A stretch of 64,000 nucleotides of DNA from Frigidibacter oleivorans (GCF_003993775.1 NZ_RJRZ01000001.1:310001-374000); one strand, 5' to 3'. Positions 46,447 through 56,421 are shown, numbered from the stretch's first letter. Notes: generated by a model not told the origin, from the sequence alone. Numbers and translations: made by a program.

Positions 46447-47172
46447 TCAGCCGCGCCCGGGCCGGAAGCCCGCCTCGGCCATCAGGTCGTCCGAGGCCGT
46501 CTCCACCTCGGATTCGAGCCGCGCCATGAATTCGGGCAGCGGCAGGCCCGGCGGGATCGGCGGCAGGAATTCCACCACCGCCAGCCCCGGGCGCCGCAGC
46601 ACGCCCCGCCGCGGCCAGAACAGCCCGACATTGGTGGCCGCCGGCACGCAGGTTTGTCCGAGCTGGGAATAGAGCGCCCCGGTCCCCGGCTTGTAGGGCA
46701 TCGCCGCACCGGGGGCGACGCGGGTGCCCTGCGGATAGATGATCAGCTGTCCCGGCAGGGCGCGGCCCGTCTCGACATCGGCCAGCATCTGCTGGATCGC
46801 CTGCCCCCGCCGGCCGCGATGCACCGGCACGCAACCGATGCGGATCGCGTACCAGCCCAGGATCGGCGCCCACAGCAATTCGCGCTTCATGATGAACTTG
46901 GGCCGCGGCACCGCGCTGACGATCAGGATGATGTCGAGAAAGCTCTGATGCTTGGCGGCGATCAGCACCTCGCCTGTCGGCACCGTGCCGCGGATCACCG
47001 TGCGCAGGCCCAGCATGCGCTCTGCGCTCCAGCGGACCCAGCGGCACCAGGTCTGCACCGCGTCATAGGCGGCCTCGCGCCGGAAAAACACCTGCGGCGT
47101 GAACCAGACCGCCATCAGCGCCATCATCGCGTAGATCTGGATCGAGAAGACCAGCGACAGCAGCCAGCGCAT
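46447..47172 (-). CDS. plsC: 1-acyl-sn-glycerol-3-phosphate acyltransferase
   Basis: 241-residue membrane acyltransferase of phospholipid synthesis. One N-terminal membrane helix (LLSLVFSIQIYAMMALMAVW), the catalytic motif AAKHQSFLDIILI (HxxxxD: K-H-Q-S-F-L-D) near residue 72 and YPQGTRVAPG near 146 (the EGTR motif with Q for E). The start overlaps the ftsX stop (ATGA). Confidence 0.9.
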   Translation of the reverse strand: MRWLLSLVFSIQIYAMMALMAVWFTPQVFFRREAAYDAVQTWCRWVRWSAERMLGLRTVIRGTVPTGEVLIAAKHQSFLDIILIVSAVPRPKFIMKRELLWAPILGWYAIRIGCVPVHRGRRGQAIQQMLADVETGRALPGQLIIYPQGTRVAPGAAMPYKPGTGALYSQLGQTCVPAATNVGLFWPRRGVLRRPGLAVVEFLPPIPPGLPLPEFMARLESEVETASDDLMAEAGFRPGRG

Positions 47173-48074
47173 CACATCAGCCCCTTCAGCGCCCGCAGCG
47201 CCGCCGCGCGGGTGGCGGCCAGTGCGACCGCGCCCCCCAGCACCGGCAACAGCGGCAGCCACAGCCATTCGCCGCCCTGAAAGCCGAGCCCGGTAAGGAA
47301 GCTGCCGGTCTCGACCGAGGGCACCAGCGCCAGCATCAGGGCGGCCAGCGCCGTGCCCGCCGCCGCCCCGCCCGCCGCGCGCAGGGTGAAGCGGCGCACG
47401 AAGGCCTGCGCGATATAGCGGTCGTGCGCGCCCACCAGCCGCAGCACCCGGATCACCTGCCCGTTCGCGGCCAGCGCCGCCTGCGCGGCCAGCGTGATCA
47501 TCGCCGCCGTCGCCGCACCGATCAGCACAAGCGAGGCCACCGCCACCAGCCGCATCCGCCCCGCCGCCGCCACCAGCGGCCGCCGCCAGCGGTCGTGGTC
47601 GTCCAGCACCGCGCCCGGCGCCTCGGCCTGCAGGCGCAGGCGCAGGCCCTCGGGGTCGAAGCCGGTGCCCTCTTCCACCACCTCGATCAGCGCCGGGATC
47701 GGCAGCGTCTCGATCGGCAGGTCGGGGCCGAACCACGGCGCCAGCAGGGCCTGCGTCTCGTCCGCCGGCAATTCACGGGCCGAGGCGATGCCCGGCGTGG
47801 TTTCCAGCACCGCCAGCACCGCCTGCACCTGCCGCTCCTGCTGGTCCTCGGGGGCCGAGACGCGGATCGTCGCCGATTGCGCAAGCGCGTCCGACCAGCG
47901 ATCCGCCAGTCGCCCCGCCGCGAAGGACAGCGCCAGCGCGAAGACGGCTAGGAAGGCCATCGCCGCGGCCGAGAACACCGTCAGCCGCGCGGTGAAGCCC
48001 GAGGGCGGCACCACCCGGTCCGATTGCAGGTCCGAGGTCAGAAACGCCCTCGCCCGGGCCAGTTGCGCGTTCAC
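47172..48074 (-). CDS. ftsX: Cell division protein FtsX
   Basis: 300-residue FtsX-type permease with a first helix (LTVFSAAAMAFLAVFALALS), a large periplasmic loop (residues ~55-165) and three C-terminal helices (e.g. LVAVASLVLIGAATAAMITL; WLPLLPVLGGAVALAATRA). With FtsE it regulates peptidoglycan hydrolases at the septum. The sequence is divergent and GC-rich, as usual in Rhodobacterales. It overlaps ftsE and plsC at either end. Confidence 0.85.
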   Translation of the reverse strand: MNAQLARARAFLTSDLQSDRVVPPSGFTARLTVFSAAAMAFLAVFALALSFAAGRLADRWSDALAQSATIRVSAPEDQQERQVQAVLAVLETTPGIASARELPADETQALLAPWFGPDLPIETLPIPALIEVVEEGTGFDPEGLRLRLQAEAPGAVLDDHDRWRRPLVAAAGRMRLVAVASLVLIGAATAAMITLAAQAALAANGQVIRVLRLVGAHDRYIAQAFVRRFTLRAAGGAAAGTALAALMLALVPSVETGSFLTGLGFQGGEWLWLPLLPVLGGAVALAATRAAALRALKGLM

Positions 48075-48742
48075 AGGTCCGCCCCCGCCAGATGCAGCCG
48101 CCGCCCCTTGATCCGCAGCACCCGCGCCGCGACCTGCGCCTTGGCGCTGCGGATCAGGTTCATGTCATGGGTGGCGATCACCACGGTCTTGCCCATCCGG
48201 TTCAGCTCCACCAGCAGGTGCAGCAGGCGCTGCGACATCTCCCAGTCGACATTGCCGGTGGGCTCGTCCGCCAATATCACGTCCGGTCCCATGATCACTG
48301 CCCGGGCCAGCGCCGCGCGCTGCCGTTCGCCCCCCGACAGTTCCGGCGGCAGGGCATCCATCTGGCCCTTCAGCCCGACCCAGCCCAACAGTTCCACCAG
48401 TTCGCGCGTGTCGATCGGGCGGTCGGCCACCAGCAGCGGCAGGGCCACGTTTTCCGCCACCGACAGATGGTCGAGGAACTGGCAGTCCTGATGCACCACG
48501 CCGATCCGCCGGCGCAGTTCCGCGATCTCGTCGCGCCCGAGCCCCCGCACGCTCTGGTCGAAGACGGTGACGCGGCCGGCCGAGGGCAGCAGCTCGGCAT
48601 AGAGCAGCTTGAGGAAAGTGGTCTTGCCGGCGCCGGACGGGCCCGTGAGGAAGTGGAACGACCCCGGCGCGAGCTTCAGCGACATCTCGGTCAGAAGTTC
48701 GCCACCGCCATAGCCGTAGCTCACGTTCTCCAGCTCGATCAC
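48071..48742 (-). CDS. ftsE: Cell division ATP-binding protein FtsE
   Basis: 223 residues from a GTG at 48742 (VIELENVSYGYG) after GGTGGAGAGAG. ABC ATPase motifs: GPSGAGKTTFLKLLYA (Walker A), LSGGERQRAALARAV (signature), VILADEPTGNVD (Walker B) and VVIATHD (switch His). VHQDCQFLDHLSVAENVALP is the FtsE-type Q-loop. It overlaps ftsX by four bases. Confidence 0.92.
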   Translation of the reverse strand: MIELENVSYGYGGGELLTEMSLKLAPGSFHFLTGPSGAGKTTFLKLLYAELLPSAGRVTVFDQSVRGLGRDEIAELRRRIGVVHQDCQFLDHLSVAENVALPLLVADRPIDTRELVELLGWVGLKGQMDALPPELSGGERQRAALARAVIMGPDVILADEPTGNVDWEMSQRLLHLLVELNRMGKTVVIATHDMNLIRSAKAQVAARVLRIKGRRLHLAGADL

Positions 48743-48896
48743 CGGTCTCTCTCCACCCGCAAGGCGCCGATCTTGTCGCATGGACAAATGCTTGGAGATC
48801 GGTCCACCGCTTGCTACAACATGCCGAAGACAATGACCAGAAGACCGGGACCGCAACGGCGGATCGCGGCACCCGGGGGGCGGGTGGGGGTACGAG

Positions 48897-49979
48897 ATGC
48901 GGCTGACATGCCCGAACTGCAACGCGCAGTATGAGGTCGACGAACGGGTGATCCCCGAAGCCGGCCGCGACGTGCAGTGTTCGAACTGCGGCCAGACCTG
49001 GTTCCAGCTGCCGCTGTCGCGGCTGGCGCCGCCGCCGCCCGAACCGGACGAGGACCTGCCCTTCGACGAAGGCGCGCTCGCCGCCGACCTGCCCGAGGCG
49101 CCGCTGGACGAGGACTTCGGAGAAACCGCGCCTCCCGAGGACGGCACCGAGCCGCCGGAGGACGCGCCGGCGATGCCCGCCGCCGCCGAGGCGGCCGAGG
49201 ATGACCTTCCCCCCGGCCTGGCCGAGGCGCTGGCGGAGGATGACCGCCCCGCCCCCGAGGCGAAGACGGACGACGAGGCCCCCGCCGACGTCTGGCCCGA
49301 GGAGGTCTGGCCCGCCGATGCGCAGGCCGAGCATTACCTGCAGAACGCCGAGGCACCGCTGCCGGACCCCGAGGCTCCCGCGCCCGCCATTCCCGGCACC
49401 CTGCGGCGCCGCACGCTCGACGCCGCGGTGCTGAACGTCCTGCGGGAAGAGGCCGAACGCGAGGCGCGGGCGCGCCACCGGGCCAGCGCGGTGGAGGTGC
49501 AGCCGGAACTGGCGCTCGACCCGGCCCGGCCCGGCCATGCCGCCCCGCCGCCCTCCGGCGCCGATCCCTCGCCGGCCCCCGAACGGTCGGAACGGGGCGC
49601 GCATCTGCGGGGCGAGGATCCGGAACTGGAGGCCGAGATCGCCGCGGCCAACCGCCCGCCGCGCCGCGACCTGCTGCCGGATATCGAGATGATCAACTCG
49701 ACCCTGCGCGCCACCTCGGACCGGGGCCGTGACGCGGCGGCGCAGGACGCGCCGGAAACCGTGCGCCGGGCGCGCAGCGGCTTTCGCCTCGGCTTCGGCC
49801 TGTCGCTGGCGGCGGCGGCGGTGGTGCTGGGCCTCTACATCTCGGCCCCGGCGCTCGGCCGCAGCGTGCCGGCGCTGATGCCGGCGCTGACCGCCTATGT
49901 CGCGACGCTGGATCGCGGGCGGCTCTGGCTCGACGGGCAGATCGCGGCGCGGATCGGTGCGCTGCAGGACGGCAGCTAG
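48897..49979 (+). CDS. Zinc-ribbon protein with membrane anchor (MJ0042-type)
   Basis: 360 residues. An N-terminal zinc ribbon (CPNC at 5-8, CSNC at 28-31, the MJ0042 pattern) is followed by ~250 residues of acidic, Pro-rich low complexity, then one membrane helix (LGFGLSLAAAAVVLGLYISA, ~296-315) and a short C-terminal part. It is divergent from ftsE, a conserved position in Rhodobacterales. It may act as a regulatory or adaptor protein at the membrane; no activity established. Confidence 0.8.
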   Translation: MRLTCPNCNAQYEVDERVIPEAGRDVQCSNCGQTWFQLPLSRLAPPPPEPDEDLPFDEGALAADLPEAPLDEDFGETAPPEDGTEPPEDAPAMPAAAEAAEDDLPPGLAEALAEDDRPAPEAKTDDEAPADVWPEEVWPADAQAEHYLQNAEAPLPDPEAPAPAIPGTLRRRTLDAAVLNVLREEAEREARARHRASAVEVQPELALDPARPGHAAPPPSGADPSPAPERSERGAHLRGEDPELEAEIAAANRPPRRDLLPDIEMINSTLRATSDRGRDAAAQDAPETVRRARSGFRLGFGLSLAAAAVVLGLYISAPALGRSVPALMPALTAYVATLDRGRLWLDGQIAARIGALQDGS

Positions 49980-50003
49980 CCGGGCGACCCGGCGGGAGGC
50001 GGC

Positions 50004-50342
50004 ATGACCAAGTATCTGATCTCCTTCCCCGCCGAGGCGATGGTGCTGACCGAGGACGAGTTCGTGCAGGCCGGTATCGACAGCCATGCGGTGATCGCCG
50101 AGGCCCAGGCGGCGGGCGTCTATGTCTTCGCGGGCGGCATCCACGAGGGCATCGCGCCGGTTCTGGTGCCGGCCGAGGGTCCGGTCACACCCGGCACCCA
50201 CCCGGGCAGCCGGCTGACGGGCGGGTTCACGGTGCTGGAGCTGCCGACACGCGCCGCGGCAGAGGACTGGGCGCGCAAGCTGGCCGCCGCCTGCCGCTGC
50301 CCGCAGGAGCTGCGCGCCTTCATGGACGACCCGCTGAGCTGA
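50004..50342 (+). CDS. YciI-like protein
   Basis: 112-residue small alpha/beta protein with the YCII/DGPF pattern: MTKYLISFPAEAMVLTEDE, then HAVIAEAQAAGVYVFAGGI, TGGFTVLELPTRAAAEDWAR and a cysteine-containing C-terminus. Function unknown; a dimeric ferredoxin-like fold is expected. Preceded by CGGGAGGCGGC. Confidence 0.72.
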   Translation: MTKYLISFPAEAMVLTEDEFVQAGIDSHAVIAEAQAAGVYVFAGGIHEGIAPVLVPAEGPVTPGTHPGSRLTGGFTVLELPTRAAAEDWARKLAAACRCPQELRAFMDDPLS

Positions 50343-50353
50343 CAGGGGCGCTG

Positions 50354-53002
50354 TTAGAACCGGTCCAGCAGCCGGCGCAGATAGTCCAGTTCCAGATCGG
50401 GCCGCTCCTGTTCGCCGGCGCGGCGGCGGATTTCGTCCAGCAGGTCGCGGGCCCGCCGATAGACATCCTCGCCCTGCAGCAGGTTTTCGTCGGACCCGGC
50501 GCGCCCGCCCTGCCCCAGCACCCGGCCCAGGGGGTCGCGCTGGCCGCCCTGCCCGTTCTGCGCCTGCCGCTGGTCGCCCTCGCCCGGCTGGCCGCCCGGC
50601 TGCTGGCCCTGCTGGCCGTTCTGGCGGGCCATCTCCTCGCCCAGATTGCGCAGCCCCTCGCGCAGCTGCTCGATCGCCTCGGCCTGCCGGTCGATCGCGG
50701 TGCCGGTATCGCCGTCGCGCAGCGCCTGTTCGGCCTGATCCATCGCGCGCCCGGCCCGGCCGAGCGCATCCCGCGCCGCGTCCCCGGCCTCGGACCCCGC
50801 GCCGGGCAGATTGCCCTGCTGGCGGCCCAGTTCGTTTCGCAGCGCCTGCTGGCGGTCGGCGAGACTGCCGCCGCCCTGCCCCGGCTGGCCCTGGCCCGGT
50901 TGGCCTTGGCCCGGCTGGCCCTGTCCAGGCTGTCCTTGCCCCGGTTGCCCCTGCCCGGGCTGTCCTTGTCCCGGCTGGCCCTGCCCCGGCTGACCCTGCT
51001 GGCCCTGACCCTCCTGCCCTTCGCGGAAGGTCTCGTCCGACAGGCCCTGCTGTTCGCGCAGCGTGTCGGCCAGATCCTGCATCGCCTGCCCGCCCGGCAT
51101 GTCGCCTTCGCCGCCCTGGCCTTGCGTGACGCGCATGTTCTCCATCATGCGGTTGAACTGCTCCAGCAGTTCCTGCGCCTCGGCCATGCGGCCTTCTTCC
51201 ATCAGGCGCTGGATTTCATCCATCATCTGCTGGATCTGGTCGCCGGTAATCTGCTGGCCCTGCCCCTGCGCCATCTGCTCTTCGGGCATCTGTTCGCCGC
51301 GTTCGGCCAGCTGGCGGATATAGTCGTCCGTCGCCTGCCGCAGCTCGTCCATCAGCGCCTGTATCTCTTCGGGGCTCGCGCCATTGCGGATCGCCTCGGA
51401 CAGGCGCTCCTGCGCGCGCTGCATCCGGGCCAGCGCATCCGACAGGCCGCCATCCTCGATCAGGACGGCGATCTCCCACAGTTCCTCGGCCATCTCGTCG
51501 CGCAGTTCGGACGGCATCCGGCCGTCCACCAGCCCCGCCTCCATCCGCCGCATGGCAACGCTCAGCATCAGATACGAGCGCGGGTTGCGGAAGAAGCCTT
51601 CGGGCCGGTTGCGGATCGCGCGCAGCACCTGCAGGCTGCGCCCGGCATTGTCGCCCGACCACAGCAGGTCGCGCCGCATCTCGATGATCGCCGCCGCCAG
51701 CGGGTCGAAGAAGCGCCGTCCCGGCAGGATCAGCGACCGCTCCTCGCTCTGCCCCGTCTGGCCGAGGCCGTCTTCCACCGTCAGCACCATCTTCACCGGC
51801 AGGTTGGCGAAAGGGTGCTTCGAGGCATTGTCGATCAGCGTTTCCTCGAACGAGGCGCGGTCGCCGGTGATCGGCAGCGGCAGGTCCAGCACATAGGGAT
51901 CGCGCGGTTCCGGTTCCGCGGCGAGGCCGAAGCGGCGGTCCACCGCGGCGAGGTCGAGCGTGATCTCCGCCCGGCCGGCGACGATCTGGAAATCGTCGGT
52001 GGCGGTGAAGGGCTGGCCCATCTGCCCGTCGGCCTCGCGCCGGATCGCGCCGGAAAAGGCCACGGCCGGCCCCCGGTCCGGCAGGACCACCACCTCGAAG
52101 GCGCGGCCGCCCGCGCCCTCGACGGTCACGGTGCCCGACCGGGCCGCCGCGAATTCCGCCGATTGCGGCGGCGCGGCCGCGGTGGATGTTCCGGCGGCGT
52201 CGCCCTGCTCAGGCGGCGGGGGTGCCGCGTCTGCCACGTCCTGTTCCACCCGGATCGACCCCGGCGTGCCGTAGAAGCGGAAGGTGAAGCGGCTGCCTTC
52301 GGGCAGTTCCAGCCGCTCGACCTCCAGCGCGTTCAGATAGAGGCTCGGGCGTCCGGTATAGGCGGGCGGCTCTACCCAGCCTTCCCAGCTCGGCCCGGCG
52401 GCGGCAGAGGCGGGGTTGCCGCCCGCCGCGATCTCGGCCACCTCGGCCACGCGCGACGGCGCCCCGAAGATCACCGCCAGCACGAACAGCATCAGCGCCG
52501 CATAGCGCAGACCATAGCGGTCTCGCGAGGCCAGCCGCAGGTCCGGCGCACGGGCGCGGGCGGCGGCGGCGCGGGCCGCCATGCGCTGCAGGTGAATGCG
52601 CCAGACGGCAGAGGCCGCGCTGTCCTCGCGGCCGAGCGCCTGCGTCTCGGCCAGCGCCGCCAGCGGCCGGCCCGGCAGCCCGGAATCGAGCCGCGCCGCC
52701 GCCTCGGCCCGGCTGGGCCAGCGGAACCGCCGCAGCCCCGTCACCAGCGTCGCCACCAGCCCCAGAACCACCGCCACCAGCGTGACCCACAGCACTTCCA
52801 GCGGCAGCACATCCTGCAGGCCGAAGGCGAAGGCCGCCGCGGCGGCGAGCAGCAGCGTGCTGAACGGCCAGAAGCCGCGCGCCAGACGTTCGGCGAACAG
52901 CGCCGCCCGCGTCAGCCGCAGCGGCACGCGCAGGCGGGCCATCGCGCCCTCGCGGATGCGCGCGTCCTCCTGCCGATCCTCGCGTTCGTCCCGGCGCGTC
53001 AT
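50354..53002 (-). CDS. TIGR02302/DUF4175 membrane protein with GQ-rich repeat
   Basis: 882 residues. The N-terminus has two membrane helices (FWPFSTLLLAAAAAFAFGLQ; VTLVAVVLGLVATLVTGLRR) and a third near 170 (AALMLFVLAVIFGAP). A beta-rich part (VEPPAYTGRPSLYLN) follows, then long helices (e.g. QGQGQQITGDQIQQMMDEIQ), a GQP repeat near residues 668-709 and a helical C-terminal part with EEMARQNGQQGQQ. DUF4175 proteins are near-universal in Alphaproteobacteria and of unknown function. It neighbours lysA. Confidence 0.88.
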   Translation of the reverse strand: MTRRDEREDRQEDARIREGAMARLRVPLRLTRAALFAERLARGFWPFSTLLLAAAAAFAFGLQDVLPLEVLWVTLVAVVLGLVATLVTGLRRFRWPSRAEAAARLDSGLPGRPLAALAETQALGREDSAASAVWRIHLQRMAARAAAARARAPDLRLASRDRYGLRYAALMLFVLAVIFGAPSRVAEVAEIAAGGNPASAAAGPSWEGWVEPPAYTGRPSLYLNALEVERLELPEGSRFTFRFYGTPGSIRVEQDVADAAPPPPEQGDAAGTSTAAAPPQSAEFAAARSGTVTVEGAGGRAFEVVVLPDRGPAVAFSGAIRREADGQMGQPFTATDDFQIVAGRAEITLDLAAVDRRFGLAAEPEPRDPYVLDLPLPITGDRASFEETLIDNASKHPFANLPVKMVLTVEDGLGQTGQSEERSLILPGRRFFDPLAAAIIEMRRDLLWSGDNAGRSLQVLRAIRNRPEGFFRNPRSYLMLSVAMRRMEAGLVDGRMPSELRDEMAEELWEIAVLIEDGGLSDALARMQRAQERLSEAIRNGASPEEIQALMDELRQATDDYIRQLAERGEQMPEEQMAQGQGQQITGDQIQQMMDEIQRLMEEGRMAEAQELLEQFNRMMENMRVTQGQGGEGDMPGGQAMQDLADTLREQQGLSDETFREGQEGQGQQGQPGQGQPGQGQPGQGQPGQGQPGQGQPGQGQPGQGQPGQGGGSLADRQQALRNELGRQQGNLPGAGSEAGDAARDALGRAGRAMDQAEQALRDGDTGTAIDRQAEAIEQLREGLRNLGEEMARQNGQQGQQPGGQPGEGDQRQAQNGQGGQRDPLGRVLGQGGRAGSDENLLQGEDVYRRARDLLDEIRRRAGEQERPDLELDYLRRLLDRF
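50877..50999 (-). repeat. 15-bp tandem repeat coding for GQPGQ units
   Basis: About eight copies of a 15-bp unit, encoding GQPGQ repeats in the DUF4175 protein, with scattered silent changes. The unit preserves the frame, so copy-number changes would alter the length without frameshift. Confidence 0.75.
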
Positions 53003-53080
53003 GAACCCCCGTCTTGTCTGGAAGACGCCTCGGCTGACGGCCCGGACCGGTCGGGCCAGGCGGCCGGCAGGGTCAGGGCG

Positions 53081-54346
53081 TCACAGCCATACGGGGATGC
53101 TATCGCGGTTGAGGATTTCGTCAAACGTCGGTCTGGCGCGGATGACGGCGAAGTGATCCCCCTTGACCAGCACCTCGGGCACCAGCGGCCGGGTATTGTA
53201 TTCGCTGGCCATTACCGCGCCATAGGCCCCGGCCGAGCGGAAGGCGATCAGATCGCCCGCCGCGACGGGCGGCAGGGGGCGTGCGCGGGCGAAGGTGTCG
53301 CCCGTCTCGCAGACCGGGCCCACCACGTCATAGGGGTGGCCCTCGGTCGCGGCGGCGGGTTCGATCACCGGCACGATGTCGTGATGCGCGCCATACATCG
53401 AGGGGCGCACCAGATCGTTCATCGCCGCGTCGAGGATCAGGAAGTCGCGGTCCTCGCCTTGCTTCACATAGATCGTCGCGGCGACCAGCAGGCCGGCATT
53501 GCCGGAAATCAGCCGGCCCGGCTCGATCTCGATCTCGCAGCCCAGATCGCCCACGGTCCGCTTGATCAGCGCGCCATAGTCGGCGGGCAACGGCGGCGCC
53601 TCGTTCGACCGGGTATAGGGGATGCCCAGCCCCCCGCCCAGATCGAGGCGCCGGATGGCGTGCCCGTCCGCCCGCAGCGCCCGGGTCAGGTCCGCCACCT
53701 TCAGATAGGCCTGCTCGAAGGGCTCGAGGTCGGTCAGCTGGCTGCCGATATGCACGTCGACGGCGCAGACCTCGATCCCGGGCAGGCGGGCGGCCAGGGC
53801 ATAGACCTCACGCGCGCGGGCGATCGGGATGCCGAACTTGTTCTCCTTCCGGCCGGTCGCGATCTTTTCATGCGTCTTCGCGTCGACATCCGGGTTCACC
53901 CGCATTGCGATGGGGGCCACCGCGTCCAGCGCCAACGCCACCTCGGACAGGGCCAGCAGCTCGGGTTCGGATTCGACGTTGAACTGGCGGATGCCGCCTT
54001 GCAGGGCCAGCCGCATCTCCTCGCGCGTCTTGCCGACGCCGGAAAACACGATCCGCCCGCCCGGCACGCCCGCCGCCTTTGCCCGCAGATATTCGCCGCC
54101 CGAGACGACGTCCATCCCGGCCCCCAGATCGGCCAGCACCTTCAGCACCGCGAGGTTGGAATTCGACTTGACCGCGAAGCAGACCAGATGCGGCAGCGGC
54201 GACAGCGCCTCGGTGAACAGGCGGTAGTGCCGTTCCAGCGTGGCGGTGGAATAGACGTAGAAGGGCGTGCCCACCGCCGCGGCGATGTCGGGGATCGCCA
54301 CGTCCTCGGCATGCAGGATGCCGTCGCGATACAGGAAATGGTCCAT
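53081..54346 (-). CDS. lysA: Diaminopimelate decarboxylase
   Basis: 421-residue PLP enzyme (EC 4.1.1.20) giving lysine from meso-diaminopimelate. It begins MDHFLYRDGILHAEDVAIPD. The PLP lysine is in LVCFAVKSNSNLAVL near residue 58. SGGEYLRAKAAGV, VDVHIGSQLTDLEPFEQAY, LDLGGGLGIPY and PVCETGDTFARARPL (catalytic Cys) are all in place. It is complete; in Rhodobacterales it usually lies next to argH as here. Confidence 0.95.
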   Translation of the reverse strand: MDHFLYRDGILHAEDVAIPDIAAAVGTPFYVYSTATLERHYRLFTEALSPLPHLVCFAVKSNSNLAVLKVLADLGAGMDVVSGGEYLRAKAAGVPGGRIVFSGVGKTREEMRLALQGGIRQFNVESEPELLALSEVALALDAVAPIAMRVNPDVDAKTHEKIATGRKENKFGIPIARAREVYALAARLPGIEVCAVDVHIGSQLTDLEPFEQAYLKVADLTRALRADGHAIRRLDLGGGLGIPYTRSNEAPPLPADYGALIKRTVGDLGCEIEIEPGRLISGNAGLLVAATIYVKQGEDRDFLILDAAMNDLVRPSMYGAHHDIVPVIEPAAATEGHPYDVVGPVCETGDTFARARPLPPVAAGDLIAFRSAGAYGAVMASEYNTRPLVPEVLVKGDHFAVIRARPTFDEILNRDSIPVWL

Positions 54347-54422
54347 CGGGGTCTCCGCCGTTGCGGCGCCTGAATAGCAGGTTCGCGGGCCTATGCAATT
54401 TGCCCGATGCCGCCCGGCCGGG

Positions 54423-54761
54423 TCAGCCGACCGGCCGCGTGCGCAGGAACAGGTACAGCGGCAGCCCGCAGGCCAGCCCGATGCCGAAGGTGGCCGGGAT
54501 CGCCACCAGCGCCCACCAGTTGCGCCGCACCCATGTCTCGGCCAGCACCCAGACGGTCAGGGCCGCGGCTGCGAGGGTCAGGTCCCAGACCAGCCCCTCG
54601 GTCGCGCGGTTGACGAACCATGCGTCGATCAGGCCCGCGAGCCCCCCGCCCTCGGCCCTCATATGCGCAAGGAAGTGCCGCATCGGCAGCACCGCCCCGG
54701 CCACGGCCAAAGCGAGGTAGATCAGGCGCAGGGTCGAGATGCGGGCGCGGGGCTGGGTCAT
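54423..54761 (-). CDS. DUF2834 membrane protein
   Basis: 112 residues with three hydrophobic helices: LRLIYLALAVAGAVLPMRHF, TLAAAALTVWVLAETWV and WWALVAIPATFGIGLACGLP. The LPMRHFLA and GLPLYLFLR ends fit DUF2834. Function unknown. It lies between lysA and the lipoprotein on the same strand. Confidence 0.75.
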   Translation of the reverse strand: MTQPRARISTLRLIYLALAVAGAVLPMRHFLAHMRAEGGGLAGLIDAWFVNRATEGLVWDLTLAAAALTVWVLAETWVRRNWWALVAIPATFGIGLACGLPLYLFLRTRPVG

Positions 54762-54817
54762 GCGTCTGTTCTACCGCCCCGACGACGCCCGGCAAGCCCT
54801 TGGCGGGACGAGCCGGC

Positions 54818-54985
54818 TCAGGGCCGGCCGGTCACGCCCATCTCGACCTGCCCGGTCACCTGCAGCCCCGTTTGCGGCGCGGGTTCGGTCCGGCCCGCAG
54901 GCGGCACCGGCGGCCCGTCCACGCCGCAGCCCGCCACGACCAGTATCGCGGCCAGCGCCGCACCCGTCATCATCGTCCGCGTCAT
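54818..54985 (-). CDS. Small lipoprotein following argH
   Basis: 55 residues: signal peptide with lipobox ([20 protein letters not shown], Cys near residue 20) and a short Pro-rich tail ending MGVTGRP. The ATG overlaps the argH stop (ATGA at 54982-54985), so it is co-translated. In Rhodobacterales a small lipoprotein often follows argH. Function unknown. Confidence 0.75.
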   Translation of the reverse strand: MTRTMMTGAALAAILVVAGCGVDGPPVPPAGRTEPAPQTGLQVTGQVEMGVTGRP

Positions 54986-56397
54986 TCCGATCCCTCCAGC
55001 CGCGCCGTCCAGCGCGCCACCTGTGCCCGCACCTGATCCGGCGCGGTGCCGCCATAGCTCTGGCGGCTGGCGACCGAATTGTGGACCCCCAGCACGGAAT
55101 ACACCTCCTGCGTGATCGCGGGATGCACCGCCTGCATCTCGGTCAGGCCCAGGTCCGGCAGGTCGCATCCGGCCGCCTCGGCCAGCGCCACCAGCGCGCC
55201 GGTGACGTGATGCGCCTCGCGGAACGGCAGGCCCGCCTCGCGCACCAGCCAGTCGGCAAGGTCGGTCGCCGTGGAAAACCCGCTGGCCGCCGCCTTTTCG
55301 AGGTTCGCACGGTTGGCGGCCATGTCGGCCACCATGCCCGTCATCGCCGCCAGCGCCAGCATCAGCGTGTCGGCGGCGTCGAAGACCTGTTCCTTGTCTT
55401 CCTGCATGTCCTTGGAATAGGCCAGCGGCAGGCCCTTCATCACCGTGAACAGCGCCACCGTCGCCCCGAGGATGCGGCCGATCTTGGCCCGGATCAGCTC
55501 GGCCGCGTCTGGGTTCTTCTTCTGCGGCATGATCGACGATCCGGTGGAAAACCGGTCGCTCAGCGCCACGAAGCGGAACTGCGCCGAGGACCAGATCACC
55601 AGTTCTTCCGCAAACCGCGACAGGTGCACCGCGCAGATCGACGCGGCCGACAGGAATTCCAGCGCAAAGTCGCGGTCGCTGACCGCGTCGAGGCTGTTGG
55701 CCATCGGCCGGTCGAAGCCCAGCGCCTCGGCCGTCATCTGCCGGTCGATCGGAAAGCCGGTGCCCGCCAGCGCCGCCGCCCCCAGCGGGCTTTCGTTCAT
55801 CCGGGCGCGGGCGTCGCGGAACCGCCCGACATCGCGGCCGAACATTTCCACATAGGCCATCATGTGATGGCCCCATGTCACCGGCTGCGCGGTCTGCAGA
55901 TGGGTGAAGCCCGGCATCACCCAGTCCGCCCCCGCCGCCGCCTGCGCCAGCAGCGCCCGGATCAGCGCGGTCAGCGCCTCGGCCGCCTGATCGCACTGGT
56001 CGCGTACCCACAGCCGGAAATCGGTCGCCACCTGATCGTTGCGCGACCGCGCCGTGTGCAGCCGCCCCGCCGGTTCGCCGATGATCTCTTTCAGCCGCGC
56101 CTCGACATTCATGTGAATGTCTTCCAGTTCGGTGCGGAAGGGGAAGTCGCCCGCCTCGATCTCTGACAAGACCGTGAGCAGCCCTTCCCGGATCGCCGCC
56201 GCATCGCTATCCGTCAGGATGCCCGTCGCCGCCAGCATTGCGGCATGGGCCCGGCTGCCGGCGATGTCCTGCGCGTAGAGCCGCCTGTCGAACCCGATCG
56301 AGGCGTTGATCGCCTCCATGATCGCGTCCGGCCCTGCGGCGAAACGCCCGCCCCACATCTGGTTGGAGGTTCTGCTATCGCCTGTGCCGTCGGTCAT
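54982..56397 (-). CDS. argH: Argininosuccinate lyase
   Basis: 471-residue enzyme (EC 4.3.2.1), last step of arginine synthesis. Visible are [37 protein letters not shown], the superfamily signature [20 protein letters not shown] near residue 288 and [16 protein letters not shown] near 160. The start ATG at 56397 ([16 protein letters not shown]) is chosen; longer in-frame extension reads into the tlpA region. Divergent from tlpA. Confidence 0.96.
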   Translation of the reverse strand: MTDGTGDSRTSNQMWGGRFAAGPDAIMEAINASIGFDRRLYAQDIAGSRAHAAMLAATGILTDSDAAAIREGLLTVLSEIEAGDFPFRTELEDIHMNVEARLKEIIGEPAGRLHTARSRNDQVATDFRLWVRDQCDQAAEALTALIRALLAQAAAGADWVMPGFTHLQTAQPVTWGHHMMAYVEMFGRDVGRFRDARARMNESPLGAAALAGTGFPIDRQMTAEALGFDRPMANSLDAVSDRDFALEFLSAASICAVHLSRFAEELVIWSSAQFRFVALSDRFSTGSSIMPQKKNPDAAELIRAKIGRILGATVALFTVMKGLPLAYSKDMQEDKEQVFDAADTLMLALAAMTGMVADMAANRANLEKAAASGFSTATDLADWLVREAGLPFREAHHVTGALVALAEAAGCDLPDLGLTEMQAVHPAITQEVYSVLGVHNSVASRQSYGGTAPDQVRAQVARWTARLEGSE

Positions 56398-56421
56398 CCG
56401 TCCCGCCCCCGTGGAGGTGTC

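Noticed and set aside
50870-51010. Possible CRISPR-like repeat array
   Set aside because: The repeats are contiguous, 15 bp, in frame and without spacers; they encode the GQPGQ tract.
50900-54373. 1157-codon open frame on the plus strand
   Set aside because: It lies opposite the DUF4175 and lysA genes, has low-complexity Arg/His/Leu-rich translation and no domain. It is a shadow created by GC-rich codons of the real genes.
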